Positions 16,576 through 24,492 of a stretch of DNA of 64,000 nt are shown here, piece after piece (position 1 is the stretch's first letter; each line of letters begins with the position of its first letter). The DNA lies in contig CAYVKV010000008.1 of assembly GCA_964452355.1 (NCBI GenBank), positions 5,578 to 69,577 of the forward strand. Direction: 5' to 3'. The notes under the pieces are model-generated. The model was not told the origin of the DNA, searched no databases, and saw only the letters and a program-made list of their open reading frames with translations. The position numbers and the translations under genes are program-made. Source of the stretch: UBA1450 sp964452355 (GTDB taxonomy: Bacteria; Patescibacteriota; Microgenomatia; UBA1406; GWC2-37-13).

Positions 16576-17757
16576 TTACTGAGGATAAACGTGCAAATAC
16601 AGAGTACTAATATTTGAATCTTTATGTTGTAGTCGAACGTATGAAAGAGCACAGCCATTAAATCCACTATAACTTCCTTTGAAAAGGATCCCGTCAGAAA
16701 CTGCTGATACGGATTTTGAAGATCCCGTTATGTCAATGCCATTATGAGCGGGATACCATCCATACGTGCGTACAAACCAAGTGTTTCCATATCCTTGGTG
16801 CATGACGATGGAAGGTGGAAGTGGCCAATCCCACGAACCAGAAGGTTCAAAGGCATCTCCATTCGAATCATTTACATAATCAACTGGTTTGAGCTTGCTA
16901 AATGGATTTACCACCGACGCCCCTTCTTTAACAATGAAGTGAAGATGAGATCCATTTGAATTACAAGATTTACCAGGAATAACCGATGCTATTGTCTCAC
17001 CTTTTGCGACACTTCTCATTTCAGTTTCGGTGCCTCCTCCAGAGGTAATCTGTTGAATAGCTGCATATTCAGCCTTTGCTTGTTGTAATAAGTTTTGATA
17101 TACAGACTCACTGTTTTGAGTATCGGCAAGTATTTTTTGCTTTTGATCTTTTTGTTGATCGAGCGCGACTTGTTGCTGTTGTAATGTGGTTTGAAGTTCA
17201 TCCAGCTGTTCGACCTTCTTTTCTCGGAGGTCTTTTTGTTCGACAAAGTTTGATTTTGCCTCTTGTACTTGCAGAAGAGATTTTTGATTCCGATCTCGTG
17301 CAAGTTGATAATATTTCAATCGATTGACAAGTTTGGATGTATTTTTACTATCAAGAAGAAGATCTATGAGCGTGACATCACGATTCTTGTACCCTGCGAT
17401 GATGCGCTCGAGCAACTGCTTTGAAAGCTTATCGAGTGACGTATCAAGACTGACGATTCGTACTCCCAATACATTTATTTCTTTTTCAGCGTTCACGATT
17501 TTCTGTTCGGTTTCATCCATTCTCAGTTGGGCGATATACATTTGTGTATCCATGTAATCAATCTGCGCTGCAAGAGTATTTTTTTGAGCACGTACCTCGG
17601 TGAGCTTTTTTTCATACTCAGCAATTTTCTGCTGCAGTTCAGACTTTTGGGCTTCATCAGATGATGTAGGTTCTTGAGCAAGTAGGCCTGGTGTTTGTAG
17701 GGAAAAACCAATACCTATGGTCAATAAAAAAATAAATAGTGAGATACTCTTTTTCAT
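16576..17757 (-). CDS. FtsEX-linked coiled-coil murein hydrolase with permuted M23 domain
   Basis: A 393-aa secreted protein: signal peptide (1-28), long coiled coil (about 33-235) as in EnvC and PcsB, then an M23-type metallopeptidase domain. The parts of that domain occur in swapped order: the segment with the HxH motif (NGSHLHF, His271/His273, followed by VVNPF) comes first, and the HxxxD motif (HNGID, His338/Asp342) and LYLH (His389) come last, four residues before the stop. All expected zinc and catalytic residues are present, unlike EnvC. Cys265 and Cys369 could link the two halves. It follows ftsE-ftsX by 71 bp, so it is the probable hydrolase gated by FtsEX. Confidence 0.85.
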   Translation of the reverse strand: MKKSISLFIFLLTIGIGFSLQTPGLLAQEPTSSDEAQKSELQQKIAEYEKKLTEVRAQKNTLAAQIDYMDTQMYIAQLRMDETEQKIVNAEKEINVLGVRIVSLDTSLDKLSKQLLERIIAGYKNRDVTLIDLLLDSKNTSKLVNRLKYYQLARDRNQKSLLQVQEAKSNFVEQKDLREKKVEQLDELQTTLQQQQVALDQQKDQKQKILADTQNSESVYQNLLQQAKAEYAAIQQITSGGGTETEMRSVAKGETIASVIPGKSCNSNGSHLHFIVKEGASVVNPFSKLKPVDYVNDSNGDAFEPSGSWDWPLPPSIVMHQGYGNTWFVRTYGWYPAHNGIDITGSSKSVSAVSDGILFKGSYSGFNGCALSYVRLQHKDSNISTLYLHVYPQ

Positions 17758-17828
17758 AGTCTTTCCATTGTAATTGAACTGATTAGATAAGTCGCAAGTA
17801 TTCTGACAGCAAATAGTGATGGGTGCCT

Positions 17829-18719
17829 TTACAAATATCTGTTTGTTGCAGTAAAGCTTGAGATCAGGGTGATAAAGAGGCTAAAGATGGCAGTCACCGC
17901 TAAGGTGGCAATTGCGAATGTGAGATTGAATGGCCATACCTGAAGGGGGATTCCTGCCAAAGTGGTCGTAAGATTTGGCATTCCGGCAAAGTATTCATGT
18001 AAAAACGTGTTCATTGAAATCAATGTTCCAATCAAAATAATATTTGAAAGAGCAGTAGCAAGCACCCCAAGGAATATACTTTCTCCAATAAATGGTTTTC
18101 GAATATACATATTGCTTGCACCAAGGAGTTTGAGAATTCCAATTTCTTCTCGCTTTAACGCAATTTTGAAAGACAAGGTTGTGGTAAGAACAATGATTGA
18201 CATGAACATCAGATATCCAAAAAAAACAGCGGTTGTTTTGCGTACTTTTGAAGTCAGACTGAGCAGATTGTCAATAATATCTTTTTGATATTGAACCTCA
18301 TCTACCCCGGGTTGATTTTTGAGCATGTCTGCAAGTTCTGGTAAATATTCGGGTTTTATGGCATCAATTTCAAGTGATGCGGGGAGAATTTCTGATGAAG
18401 TCATTTCTAAAAGCAACGGGTCGTTTTGAGTAAATTCTTTGTAAATTTCATACGCTTCTTCTTTTGATACATATTTTATTTCTGACGTTTTATTGGTATT
18501 TTTAATTTTTTCTTTGACCGCTGCAATTTGTTCTTCTTCAGCTTTGATTTGAAAATAAACAATTACTCTTGGTCGTGTCTCGACATAATTGAGAAGTCCC
18601 TGAAGAAAGGTAAGAGAAATAAAGAGCAATCCCGAGAGAAGCAGGGTAAAAAATAGTACGGAAAGAGCCGCAAAAGTTTGATAAGGAGTTCGTCTTAATG
18701 AATTTATGATGTCGTTCAT
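17829..18719 (-). CDS. ftsX: Cell-division protein FtsX
   Basis: Permease-like partner of FtsE that transmits ATP-driven motion across the membrane to an extracytoplasmic murein hydrolase. Length 296 aa: short cytoplasmic N-terminus (RRTPYQTFAAL), helix 1 (about 17-40), a large extracellular domain (about 45-160) and three C-terminal helices with the cytoplasmic KREEIGILKLLGAS motif typical of FtsX. It overlaps ftsE by 4 bp. Confidence 0.95.
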   Translation of the reverse strand: MNDIINSLRRTPYQTFAALSVLFFTLLLSGLLFISLTFLQGLLNYVETRPRVIVYFQIKAEEEQIAAVKEKIKNTNKTSEIKYVSKEEAYEIYKEFTQNDPLLLEMTSSEILPASLEIDAIKPEYLPELADMLKNQPGVDEVQYQKDIIDNLLSLTSKVRKTTAVFFGYLMFMSIIVLTTTLSFKIALKREEIGILKLLGASNMYIRKPFIGESIFLGVLATALSNIILIGTLISMNTFLHEYFAGMPNLTTTLAGIPLQVWPFNLTFAIATLAVTAIFSLFITLISSFTATNRYL

Positions 18720-19393
18720 AGTTCGTATCCTCCGTTCTTTTTATCTTTGATAAGCTTGCCATTTTCGAGAATAAGAACACGGCGCTTCAAGCTGTTTACA
18801 ATATCTGCATTGTGTGTCGCAAAGAGCACGGTCTTTTTCTTTTCAAGTTTTCTAAAAATCTTCATGACTTCCCAGGTTGTCTTTGGGTCAAGATTGCCTG
18901 TTGGCTCATCTGCAAGAATAATAGTTCGATCGCCAACGACCGCTCGGGCAATCGCCACTCTTTGGAGCTCGCCTGCGGAAAGTTGTGCGGGAAACAGATA
19001 TTTTTTATCTGCGATTCCGGTGAGGCGAAGGGCTTCTTCGACTTCCGTTGCAATGCGTGCTTTTTGAAATCCTTTTACCAACATGCTGAGTGCGATATTT
19101 TCAAAGATATTTGACTCGGGAAGTATTTTAAAATCTTGAAATACAATCCCGATTTGTTGTCGAAGTTCGGTCGCTTTATTAAACTTTGGAGCAGAAATTT
19201 CAAAATCATTGACGGTGATCGATCCTTCAGACGCATGAATGTCGTCGAGAAGCAGCCGAAGAATTGAAGTTTTGCCAGCGCCTGAAGGGCCTACCAGATA
19301 GACAAATTCACCATCTTCAATATCAAATGAGACACTATCCAAGGCTAAATTTCCAAGTGGATATCGAACTGATACATTTTGAAATGAGATCAT
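18716..19393 (-). CDS. ftsE: Cell-division ATP-binding protein FtsE
   Basis: Cytoplasmic ABC ATPase of the FtsEX complex, 225 aa. Walker A GPSGAGKTS (about 35-43), signature LSAGELQRVAIARA (about 138-151), Walker B IILADEPTGNLD and the H-loop ATHN are intact. First gene of ftsE-ftsX-hydrolase. The -10 box TATACT ends 6 nt before the ATG, so the message is predicted to be leaderless. Confidence 0.97.
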   Translation of the reverse strand: MISFQNVSVRYPLGNLALDSVSFDIEDGEFVYLVGPSGAGKTSILRLLLDDIHASEGSITVNDFEISAPKFNKATELRQQIGIVFQDFKILPESNIFENIALSMLVKGFQKARIATEVEEALRLTGIADKKYLFPAQLSAGELQRVAIARAVVGDRTIILADEPTGNLDPKTTWEVMKIFRKLEKKKTVLFATHNADIVNSLKRRVLILENGKLIKDKKNGGYEL

Positions 19394-19399
19394 AAATAC

Positions 19400-19405
19400 A
19401 GTATA
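19400..19405 (-). promoter_or_regulatory. -10 box of ftsE (leaderless type)
   Basis: Minus strand TATACT followed by exactly 6 nt and the ftsE ATG, which would place the transcription start at the A of the start codon. No clear -35 element. Confidence 0.5.
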
Positions 19406-19445
19406 GCGTACTCAACGAATCGATGTCCAGTCAGAAGAGTGTTTA

Positions 19446-19922
19446 TTATTTTATGACTTCGATATATCCTACATCCATGAGCCAGCCAGCTTTTTCCGTT
19501 TCAAACGTTGCTCCCCAAACGCGAACTTTTTTTCCGAGAAATTGTGAAAGGTCAATCGTTGTCGAAGTCATATATACATTTTGTGATATTCCTCCGGGAC
19601 GTTCAAGATGAAAGCTTCCCTCACCTTCAAATCCACCTTCTTTGAGCACTCCTTCAGCATCGTCTTTGAAGGTTTCTTTGTCAAGAATACCAGCTGATCC
19701 TAATGAGTCATCAGATCCAACTGATGCTCCATTTGATGAGGTTGATTTTGAAAAATCATTTGATGTGAGGAGTGTTCCCCCAAATCCAGACAAACCACCG
19801 AGAACCAACGCTCCAATAATAACCCCAGCAACAATTGGCCAGTTATTTTTTGAGGTAACTGCTTTTGAGTCCAAATTGTGCAGTAAATGTGATGGTGAGG
19901 TTTTTTTTTTTTTTGTTTCCAT
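19446..19922 (-). CDS. Membrane-anchored protein of unknown function
   Basis: A 158-aa protein with a Lys-rich cytoplasmic N-terminus, one glycine-rich membrane helix (about 28-52), a Ser/Gly/Asp-rich linker and a C-terminal beta-rich domain (DLSQFLGKKVRVWGATF, WLMDVGYIEV). The last part has the look of a small OB-fold-like domain seen in many CPR membrane proteins; no function is known. It lies between prfB and ftsE on the same strand. Confidence 0.65.
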   Translation of the reverse strand: METKKKKTSPSHLLHNLDSKAVTSKNNWPIVAGVIIGALVLGGLSGFGGTLLTSNDFSKSTSSNGASVGSDDSLGSAGILDKETFKDDAEGVLKEGGFEGEGSFHLERPGGISQNVYMTSTTIDLSQFLGKKVRVWGATFETEKAGWLMDVGYIEVIK

Positions 19923-19965
19923 AATTTGATTTCAAATTAGTAAATGTTACAGTAAAAATTGTACA

Positions 19966-20982
19966 CTATTTTGTCTGTTTGATATATGCTTGAATAAACG
20001 GATCGATATTACCATCTAAGACCTTTTCAACTTGATTGTCTTCATAGTCGGTTCGTAAATCTTTGATCATTTTATAAGGATGAAGAACATATGATCTAAT
20101 TTGCTTGCCCCATGAGGCTTGCGTATCTTTTTTATATGTATCGATGTTGTTTTCCCGTCTTTTTTGGTCTATCTCCCATAGTTTTCCCCGAAGAAGCTGC
20201 AAAGCAATTTCTCTGTTTTGGAGTTGAGAGCGCTCTTTTTGGCAGGTGACACTGAGTCCGGATGGCTTATGAATAAGCCGTACGGCAGTTGATACTTTGT
20301 TTACATTTTGTCCCCCATGTCCGCCTGAACGAAAAAACTGCCATTCAATTTCTTCGTCTTTGATTTCGATGTCTCGATCTTTGATCACCGGAAGTACTTC
20401 GACCAAAGCAAATGATGTCTGGCGTAAACTATCTGCATTAAACGGTGACTGTCTGACGAGTCGATGCACCCCTGCCTCGGCTTTCATGAGACCATATGCA
20501 TATGATCCATGCACGTTTATTATGGTGCTTTTTATTCCGGCTTCCTCACCGGGAACAAGATCGACCTCTTCCCATTTCCAGCCCTTTTGTTCGAAGTATC
20601 GCGTGTACATTCGAAAAAGCATACCGGTCCAGTCCATTGCTTCGGTTCCTCCTTGACCCGCATGAATCGAGAAAATCGTATCACCCTTATCATGAGGACC
20701 AGAGAGAAACAGTTGAATTTCAAGGACATCGATTATTTTTTTGGCCTCATCAAGATCTCCTTCATCCAGAAGTAACTCCATCATCTCAAGATCGTCAATT
20801 TCCTTTTTAATATCATTTATTCGCTTCATCACGTCTCCTGCCGCGTCGTGATCATTCCAAAAGTTTTGTTCATAGGTGCGCGCTTCAAGAGATTGAAGTT
20901 CGACTTTCTTTTCAGAAGGATTGAGTTTTGTTTGAATTTCTTTAAACTTTTGTTGGAGTTCCCGTTTTAGTTCGTCGTCCAT
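19966..20982 (-). CDS. prfB: Peptide chain release factor 2
   Basis: Releases peptides at UAA and UGA stops. The start is set at the second ATG (MDDELK): an AAGGAG Shine-Dalgarno lies 9 nt before it but directly abuts an upstream in-frame ATG at 20991, which is too close to use. Length 338 aa. GGQ motif (GGHGGQNVNK) and the stop-codon reading tripeptide SPF are present. The N-terminal domain is encoded in one frame, so the programmed +1 frameshift found in many prfB genes is absent. RF2 fits TGA being used as a stop in this window. Confidence 0.96.
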   Translation of the reverse strand: MDDELKRELQQKFKEIQTKLNPSEKKVELQSLEARTYEQNFWNDHDAAGDVMKRINDIKKEIDDLEMMELLLDEGDLDEAKKIIDVLEIQLFLSGPHDKGDTIFSIHAGQGGTEAMDWTGMLFRMYTRYFEQKGWKWEEVDLVPGEEAGIKSTIINVHGSYAYGLMKAEAGVHRLVRQSPFNADSLRQTSFALVEVLPVIKDRDIEIKDEEIEWQFFRSGGHGGQNVNKVSTAVRLIHKPSGLSVTCQKERSQLQNREIALQLLRGKLWEIDQKRRENNIDTYKKDTQASWGKQIRSYVLHPYKMIKDLRTDYEDNQVEKVLDGNIDPFIQAYIKQTK

Positions 20983-20991
20983 AAGATGCAT

Positions 20992-20997
20992 CTCCTT
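20992..20997 (-). promoter_or_regulatory. Shine-Dalgarno sequence of prfB
   Basis: AAGGAG, 9 nt before the ATG at 20982. It is one of only two clear ribosome-binding sites noticed in the window and decides the prfB start. Confidence 0.7.
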
Positions 20998-21023
20998 ATC
21001 TTAAGAATATTCTTTCAGGAGAT

Positions 21024-21049
21024 ATATTGATAGGATATCATATCAATAT
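21024..21049. repeat. Inverted repeat in the prfB leader
   Basis: Perfect 9-bp arms (ATATTGATA / TATCAATAT) around an 8-nt loop, between the PilM-like gene and prfB. No U-run follows, so an operator or mRNA hairpin is more likely than a terminator. Function unknown. Confidence 0.4.
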
Positions 21050-21078
21050 CATTTATGAGGGAGTTTGAAGGTATTTTT

Positions 21079-22566
21079 TTACTTGAAATCAGTTCCGACG
21101 ATGATTACTATATCCGCAGCCTCTTTTTCATCAAGTATTTCAAATATTGCTTTGTCTTCTAATTCAGATGCGATATCTTTTGAGACAAGATCGCGAACAT
21201 CTTCCTGATCTTTCTTAAACTGAATGACGGTCGTTTCATAATCGAATGCAGCTGCATTTCCGGTCAATATATCTTCGTATCCTGCGTCTTTCAAGAAATC
21301 CTTTACCACTCCTGCTTTTCCAACAATTCCGGATCCATTCAAAACCTTAACTTTGAGCTCCCCTCTAATGACCGGTGGTGTCGGAGTTGGCGTTGGCTCA
21401 TTCGGCGTTGGGGTAGCTGGGACTCTCGATGGTGTTGGTGTTGCAAAGCTTGGAAGGGAGATGGTTGGCATTTTAAATGAAAGCATATTGGTATTCATCT
21501 GTGCGAGTCCAAAGAGGATTCCAAACGTTGCCAAAAATGATAGGGTAAAAAGAAGAGCGACTTTTTTGGAAATATTGAGTGAAGGCAGAGAAAAAGTTGA
21601 TTTTGCAGTGCTTGATTTTGAAGATTTTTTTGATTGCTGGAACATGACAAACTGCTTTTCTTCGGCGGAAAAAATGAATGCGCCGATGAGCATATCGTGT
21701 GTCAAAACAGGAAGTTCTTCACTATTTTGTCCTTTGAGCATTTTGAGATAGTCAGCATAAAAATGAGGGATGATTCGCTTTATTGGATTTGTCCATACAC
21801 CTACATTTTTAGTAAAAGTATCTTGTCGTATTGCATCGGACTGTGCCCCGGATAGAATCAGACGGTTGAGCTTTATTGATTGAGAATCGTATTTTGTTGC
21901 TTGTTTTTGAAGTAAATCCTCAATCTTTTTGGTTTTTGTAACCTCTGCAGTCCATCGATCTTTTTCGAGAAGTCCGTATGAATCATAAACATATCCGGAG
22001 AGCTTATCTTGATCATATGAAACGTACCAAATATTTTCTTTTTTATTGACGCGAAGGGTTTTTTCAAAGAGCTTAAAATAGGTGAGTGGCTCAGGAATGA
22101 TGCTTTTCAGATTAAAATCAAGAAGCTCGAGCGGTTTTTGATATGCAAGGAGCGCCTCTTTCTTTATTGCATAAAATAAAATTTTCTTCTTCCCTTCGCT
22201 TTCTCGGATCAAATAATCAAAATGACTATTGTCCATATCAGAGTTGAGATGGGCTCGGGCCTTTTCTCGAAGATAGGTCTCAAGGACTGCATCTGCAACA
22301 TCAATGGGCATATCTTCTCGGAAAAACAAAAATGCTTCTTGGGGAAGAATGAGTGTGACGTCCTTTTCTTTAATTGGTTGTTCTTTAAATCCAGAAAGAG
22401 CCTCTTTAAGACCTGAGGCAATAACATCAGGATTTACCGGCAAACCGTCTTTAAGAAGCTCAACTTGGAGATTTTTCTTGTGAAATGATGACTCATACTG
22501 CCCAAGCAAACTTTTTTTGAGAAGCATTAGTTTGATCTGAGTCGTGTCGAGGTATACGTATAGCAT
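21079..22566 (-). CDS. PilM-like actin-fold protein fused to external LytR_C domain
   Basis: Start set at MLYVYLDTTQIKLMLL, which resembles the first strand of a PilM/actin-type fold and follows a TATAAT box; a longer frame from 22662 would begin upstream of that promoter. Length 495 aa. Residues about 1-320 form the PilM-like cytoplasmic part, then one membrane helix (about 340-360), a Pro/Thr linker and a C-terminal LytR_C-type domain (KVKVLNGSGIVGKAGVVKDFL). The inside and outside halves on one chain suggest an envelope scaffold linking a cytoplasmic actin-like module to the wall. No pilus genes are next to it. Function unknown. Confidence 0.7.
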   Translation of the reverse strand: MLYVYLDTTQIKLMLLKKSLLGQYESSFHKKNLQVELLKDGLPVNPDVIASGLKEALSGFKEQPIKEKDVTLILPQEAFLFFREDMPIDVADAVLETYLREKARAHLNSDMDNSHFDYLIRESEGKKKILFYAIKKEALLAYQKPLELLDFNLKSIIPEPLTYFKLFEKTLRVNKKENIWYVSYDQDKLSGYVYDSYGLLEKDRWTAEVTKTKKIEDLLQKQATKYDSQSIKLNRLILSGAQSDAIRQDTFTKNVGVWTNPIKRIIPHFYADYLKMLKGQNSEELPVLTHDMLIGAFIFSAEEKQFVMFQQSKKSSKSSTAKSTFSLPSLNISKKVALLFTLSFLATFGILFGLAQMNTNMLSFKMPTISLPSFATPTPSRVPATPTPNEPTPTPTPPVIRGELKVKVLNGSGIVGKAGVVKDFLKDAGYEDILTGNAAAFDYETTVIQFKKDQEDVRDLVSKDIASELEDKAIFEILDEKEAADIVIIVGTDFK

Positions 22567-22573
22567 TAAAATT

Positions 22574-22579
22574 ATTATA
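22574..22579 (-). promoter_or_regulatory. -10 box of the PilM-like gene (leaderless type)
   Basis: Minus strand TATAAT, 7 nt before the ATG at 22566. A TTGCTT at 18-bp spacing is a possible -35. The position implies a leader of 0-1 nt and supports the shorter start. Confidence 0.55.
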
Positions 22580-22676
22580 ATGGCAGAAAGATTGAGAAAG
22601 CAAGTGATAGTTCGGTTATAATATGAATTGACAGACCAATCTTCATCATCATAATTAAGCAATGTCAGGTATCGAA

Positions 22677-22682
22677 TAGAAT
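22677..22682 (+). promoter_or_regulatory. -10 box of dnaG (leaderless type)
   Basis: TAGAAT followed by exactly 6 nt and the dnaG ATG. No convincing -35 at the right distance. Confidence 0.45.
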
Positions 22683-22688
22683 AATAAA

Positions 22689-24446
22689 ATGAACGACCAA
22701 ACAGAAGAAATAAAAGAAAAAATTGATATCGTAGAATATGTTGGGCAGTTTGTAAAGCTTACGAAAGCAGGGAGAAACTTCAAAGGATTGTGCCCGTTCC
22801 ATCAAGAAAAAACCCCTTCATTTGTCGTCTCTTCTGATCGCCAGATATGGCATTGTTTTGGTACCTGTGGTGTGGGCGGCGATGTAATCAGTTTCTTGAT
22901 GAAATGGGAAAATCTTACGTTTTACGAAGCCTTGAAGGAACTTGCTGAAAAAACCGGCGTCAAGCTTGAAAGTGGTAATTTTGATGATACAAAATGGGAT
23001 CAGAAGGAAAAATTGTACGCGATAAATCGCGCAACTTTAAAATATTATCAGTATCTTTTAGCAAAAACATCGTACGGATCTGCTGCTTACAAATATCTCA
23101 AAGATCGCAAATTGAATGATAAAATCATCAGCACTTTTGAGCTTGGATATGCGCCATCATCGTGGGATTCTTTATTGAAGTATCTTCAAAAAAAATCATT
23201 TAGTATGCAAGATATAGAAGCATCAGGACTAATTATTATGAAAAATGAAACCCACGGATATGATCGATTCCGAAATCGAATCATGTTTCCGCTTCGCGAT
23301 GCAAGAGAAAATGTGGTTGGATTTTCGGGAAGACTTCTGAAAGACGATACGCGATCGGCAAAGTATGTGAATACTCCTGAAACTGACGTGTATCACAAAC
23401 GCGATCATCTTTTTGGCATCAATAAAACGAAGGAATCGATTCGTAAACAAGACAATGCTATTGTTGTCGAAGGTGAGTTTGATTTGATCACCCCATATCA
23501 ATATGGGGTAGAAAATATTGTTGCAATAAAGGGGGCGGCTCTAACGGAAGGCCAACTCAATGTTATTAAGAGATACACAAAGAGATTGACTCTCGCACTT
23601 GATACCGATGCTGCAGGTGTTGAAGCGATGAAGAGGGGAATCGTTCTTGCAGAAAAAATGGATTTCGAGATTCATATTGTAGAGTTTTCAAAAGGAAAGG
23701 ACCCTGATGAAGCGATTCGAGCCGATAAGGTACAGTTTCTTAAGGATGTGAAAAAAGCCCGTCCCATATATGATTTTCTCATTGATGCAGCAAAAAAGAA
23801 ATATCCAGAAGACACCTCCTTTCATAAAAAACAGATTGGAAATGAAGTTGCTCCATTTATCAGAATGATATCAAATCCTATTGTTCGATCACATTACGTT
23901 CGTTCTTTGGCGGGGATTTTAGATGTCCAGGAAGAAAGTGTCGAACGTCTGCTTCGGAAGCAAGAGTTTCACGCAAAAACCAATTATACTTCGAAAAAAA
24001 AAGAAGTATCTTTGATCTCACGATCAGAATTGGTACAAAAATATCTGTTGAGTTTTTTACTGCAACACAAGAAATTAGCCGATATATTCAGTTCGGAGAA
24101 TATGGTATTGGAAAAAGAATTTTTCAAAATTCCATCATATGTCTCAATCTTTGAGCAGTTGAAGGAGTATATTTCAGGTATCAAAGAAGAATTCGATTAC
24201 ACGAAGTTTGTTGGGTTATTGCCTGCTCAGACGCAATCTGTTGCAGATGAATTGTTTTTGTTTGCAAGCGATTTACCTGACATGGATGACCGAAGTTTTT
24301 ATAAGCTTGGATTTGAACTCGCTATTGATGAGTTGAAGAAATGCATGCAAACGTTACTGAAAGATTCAGACACTTCAGATGATACAAAACTGAGCGCGCT
24401 TTCAGAAAAGTTAAAACGCATGGAAAAAACGTACCGATCGTTGTAG
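22689..24446 (+). CDS. dnaG: DNA primase
   Basis: Makes RNA primers for replication. Length 585 aa. N-terminal zinc-binding domain with Cys35, His38, Cys56 and Cys60; the last pair is spaced C-x3-C (CFGTC) rather than the usual C-x2-C. The TOPRIM region carries VVEGEFD (about 258-264) and the DTDAAG metal site. The C-terminal part is helical and poorly conserved, as expected for the helicase-binding domain. It is followed by rpoD in the classical dnaG-rpoD order, but each gene has its own -10 box. Confidence 0.96.
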   Translation: MNDQTEEIKEKIDIVEYVGQFVKLTKAGRNFKGLCPFHQEKTPSFVVSSDRQIWHCFGTCGVGGDVISFLMKWENLTFYEALKELAEKTGVKLESGNFDDTKWDQKEKLYAINRATLKYYQYLLAKTSYGSAAYKYLKDRKLNDKIISTFELGYAPSSWDSLLKYLQKKSFSMQDIEASGLIIMKNETHGYDRFRNRIMFPLRDARENVVGFSGRLLKDDTRSAKYVNTPETDVYHKRDHLFGINKTKESIRKQDNAIVVEGEFDLITPYQYGVENIVAIKGAALTEGQLNVIKRYTKRLTLALDTDAAGVEAMKRGIVLAEKMDFEIHIVEFSKGKDPDEAIRADKVQFLKDVKKARPIYDFLIDAAKKKYPEDTSFHKKQIGNEVAPFIRMISNPIVRSHYVRSLAGILDVQEESVERLLRKQEFHAKTNYTSKKKEVSLISRSELVQKYLLSFLLQHKKLADIFSSENMVLEKEFFKIPSYVSIFEQLKEYISGIKEEFDYTKFVGLLPAQTQSVADELFLFASDLPDMDDRSFYKLGFELAIDELKKCMQTLLKDSDTSDDTKLSALSEKLKRMEKTYRSL

Positions 24447-24476
24447 AATGTATGCTCATTAACTGCCAAATTAGTC

Positions 24477-24485
24477 TGGTATCAT
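24477..24485 (+). promoter_or_regulatory. Extended -10 promoter of rpoD
   Basis: TGGTATCAT (extended -10: TGn plus hexamer), 7 nt before the rpoD ATG, implying a leader of 0-1 nt. Confidence 0.55.
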
Positions 24486-24492
24486 ATACCTT

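Noticed and set aside
22567..22662. Extension of the PilM-like protein to an ATG at 22662, giving an extra N-terminal membrane helix
   Set aside because: The extension covers the TATAAT promoter, and the protein from 22566 begins with the expected first strand of the fold.
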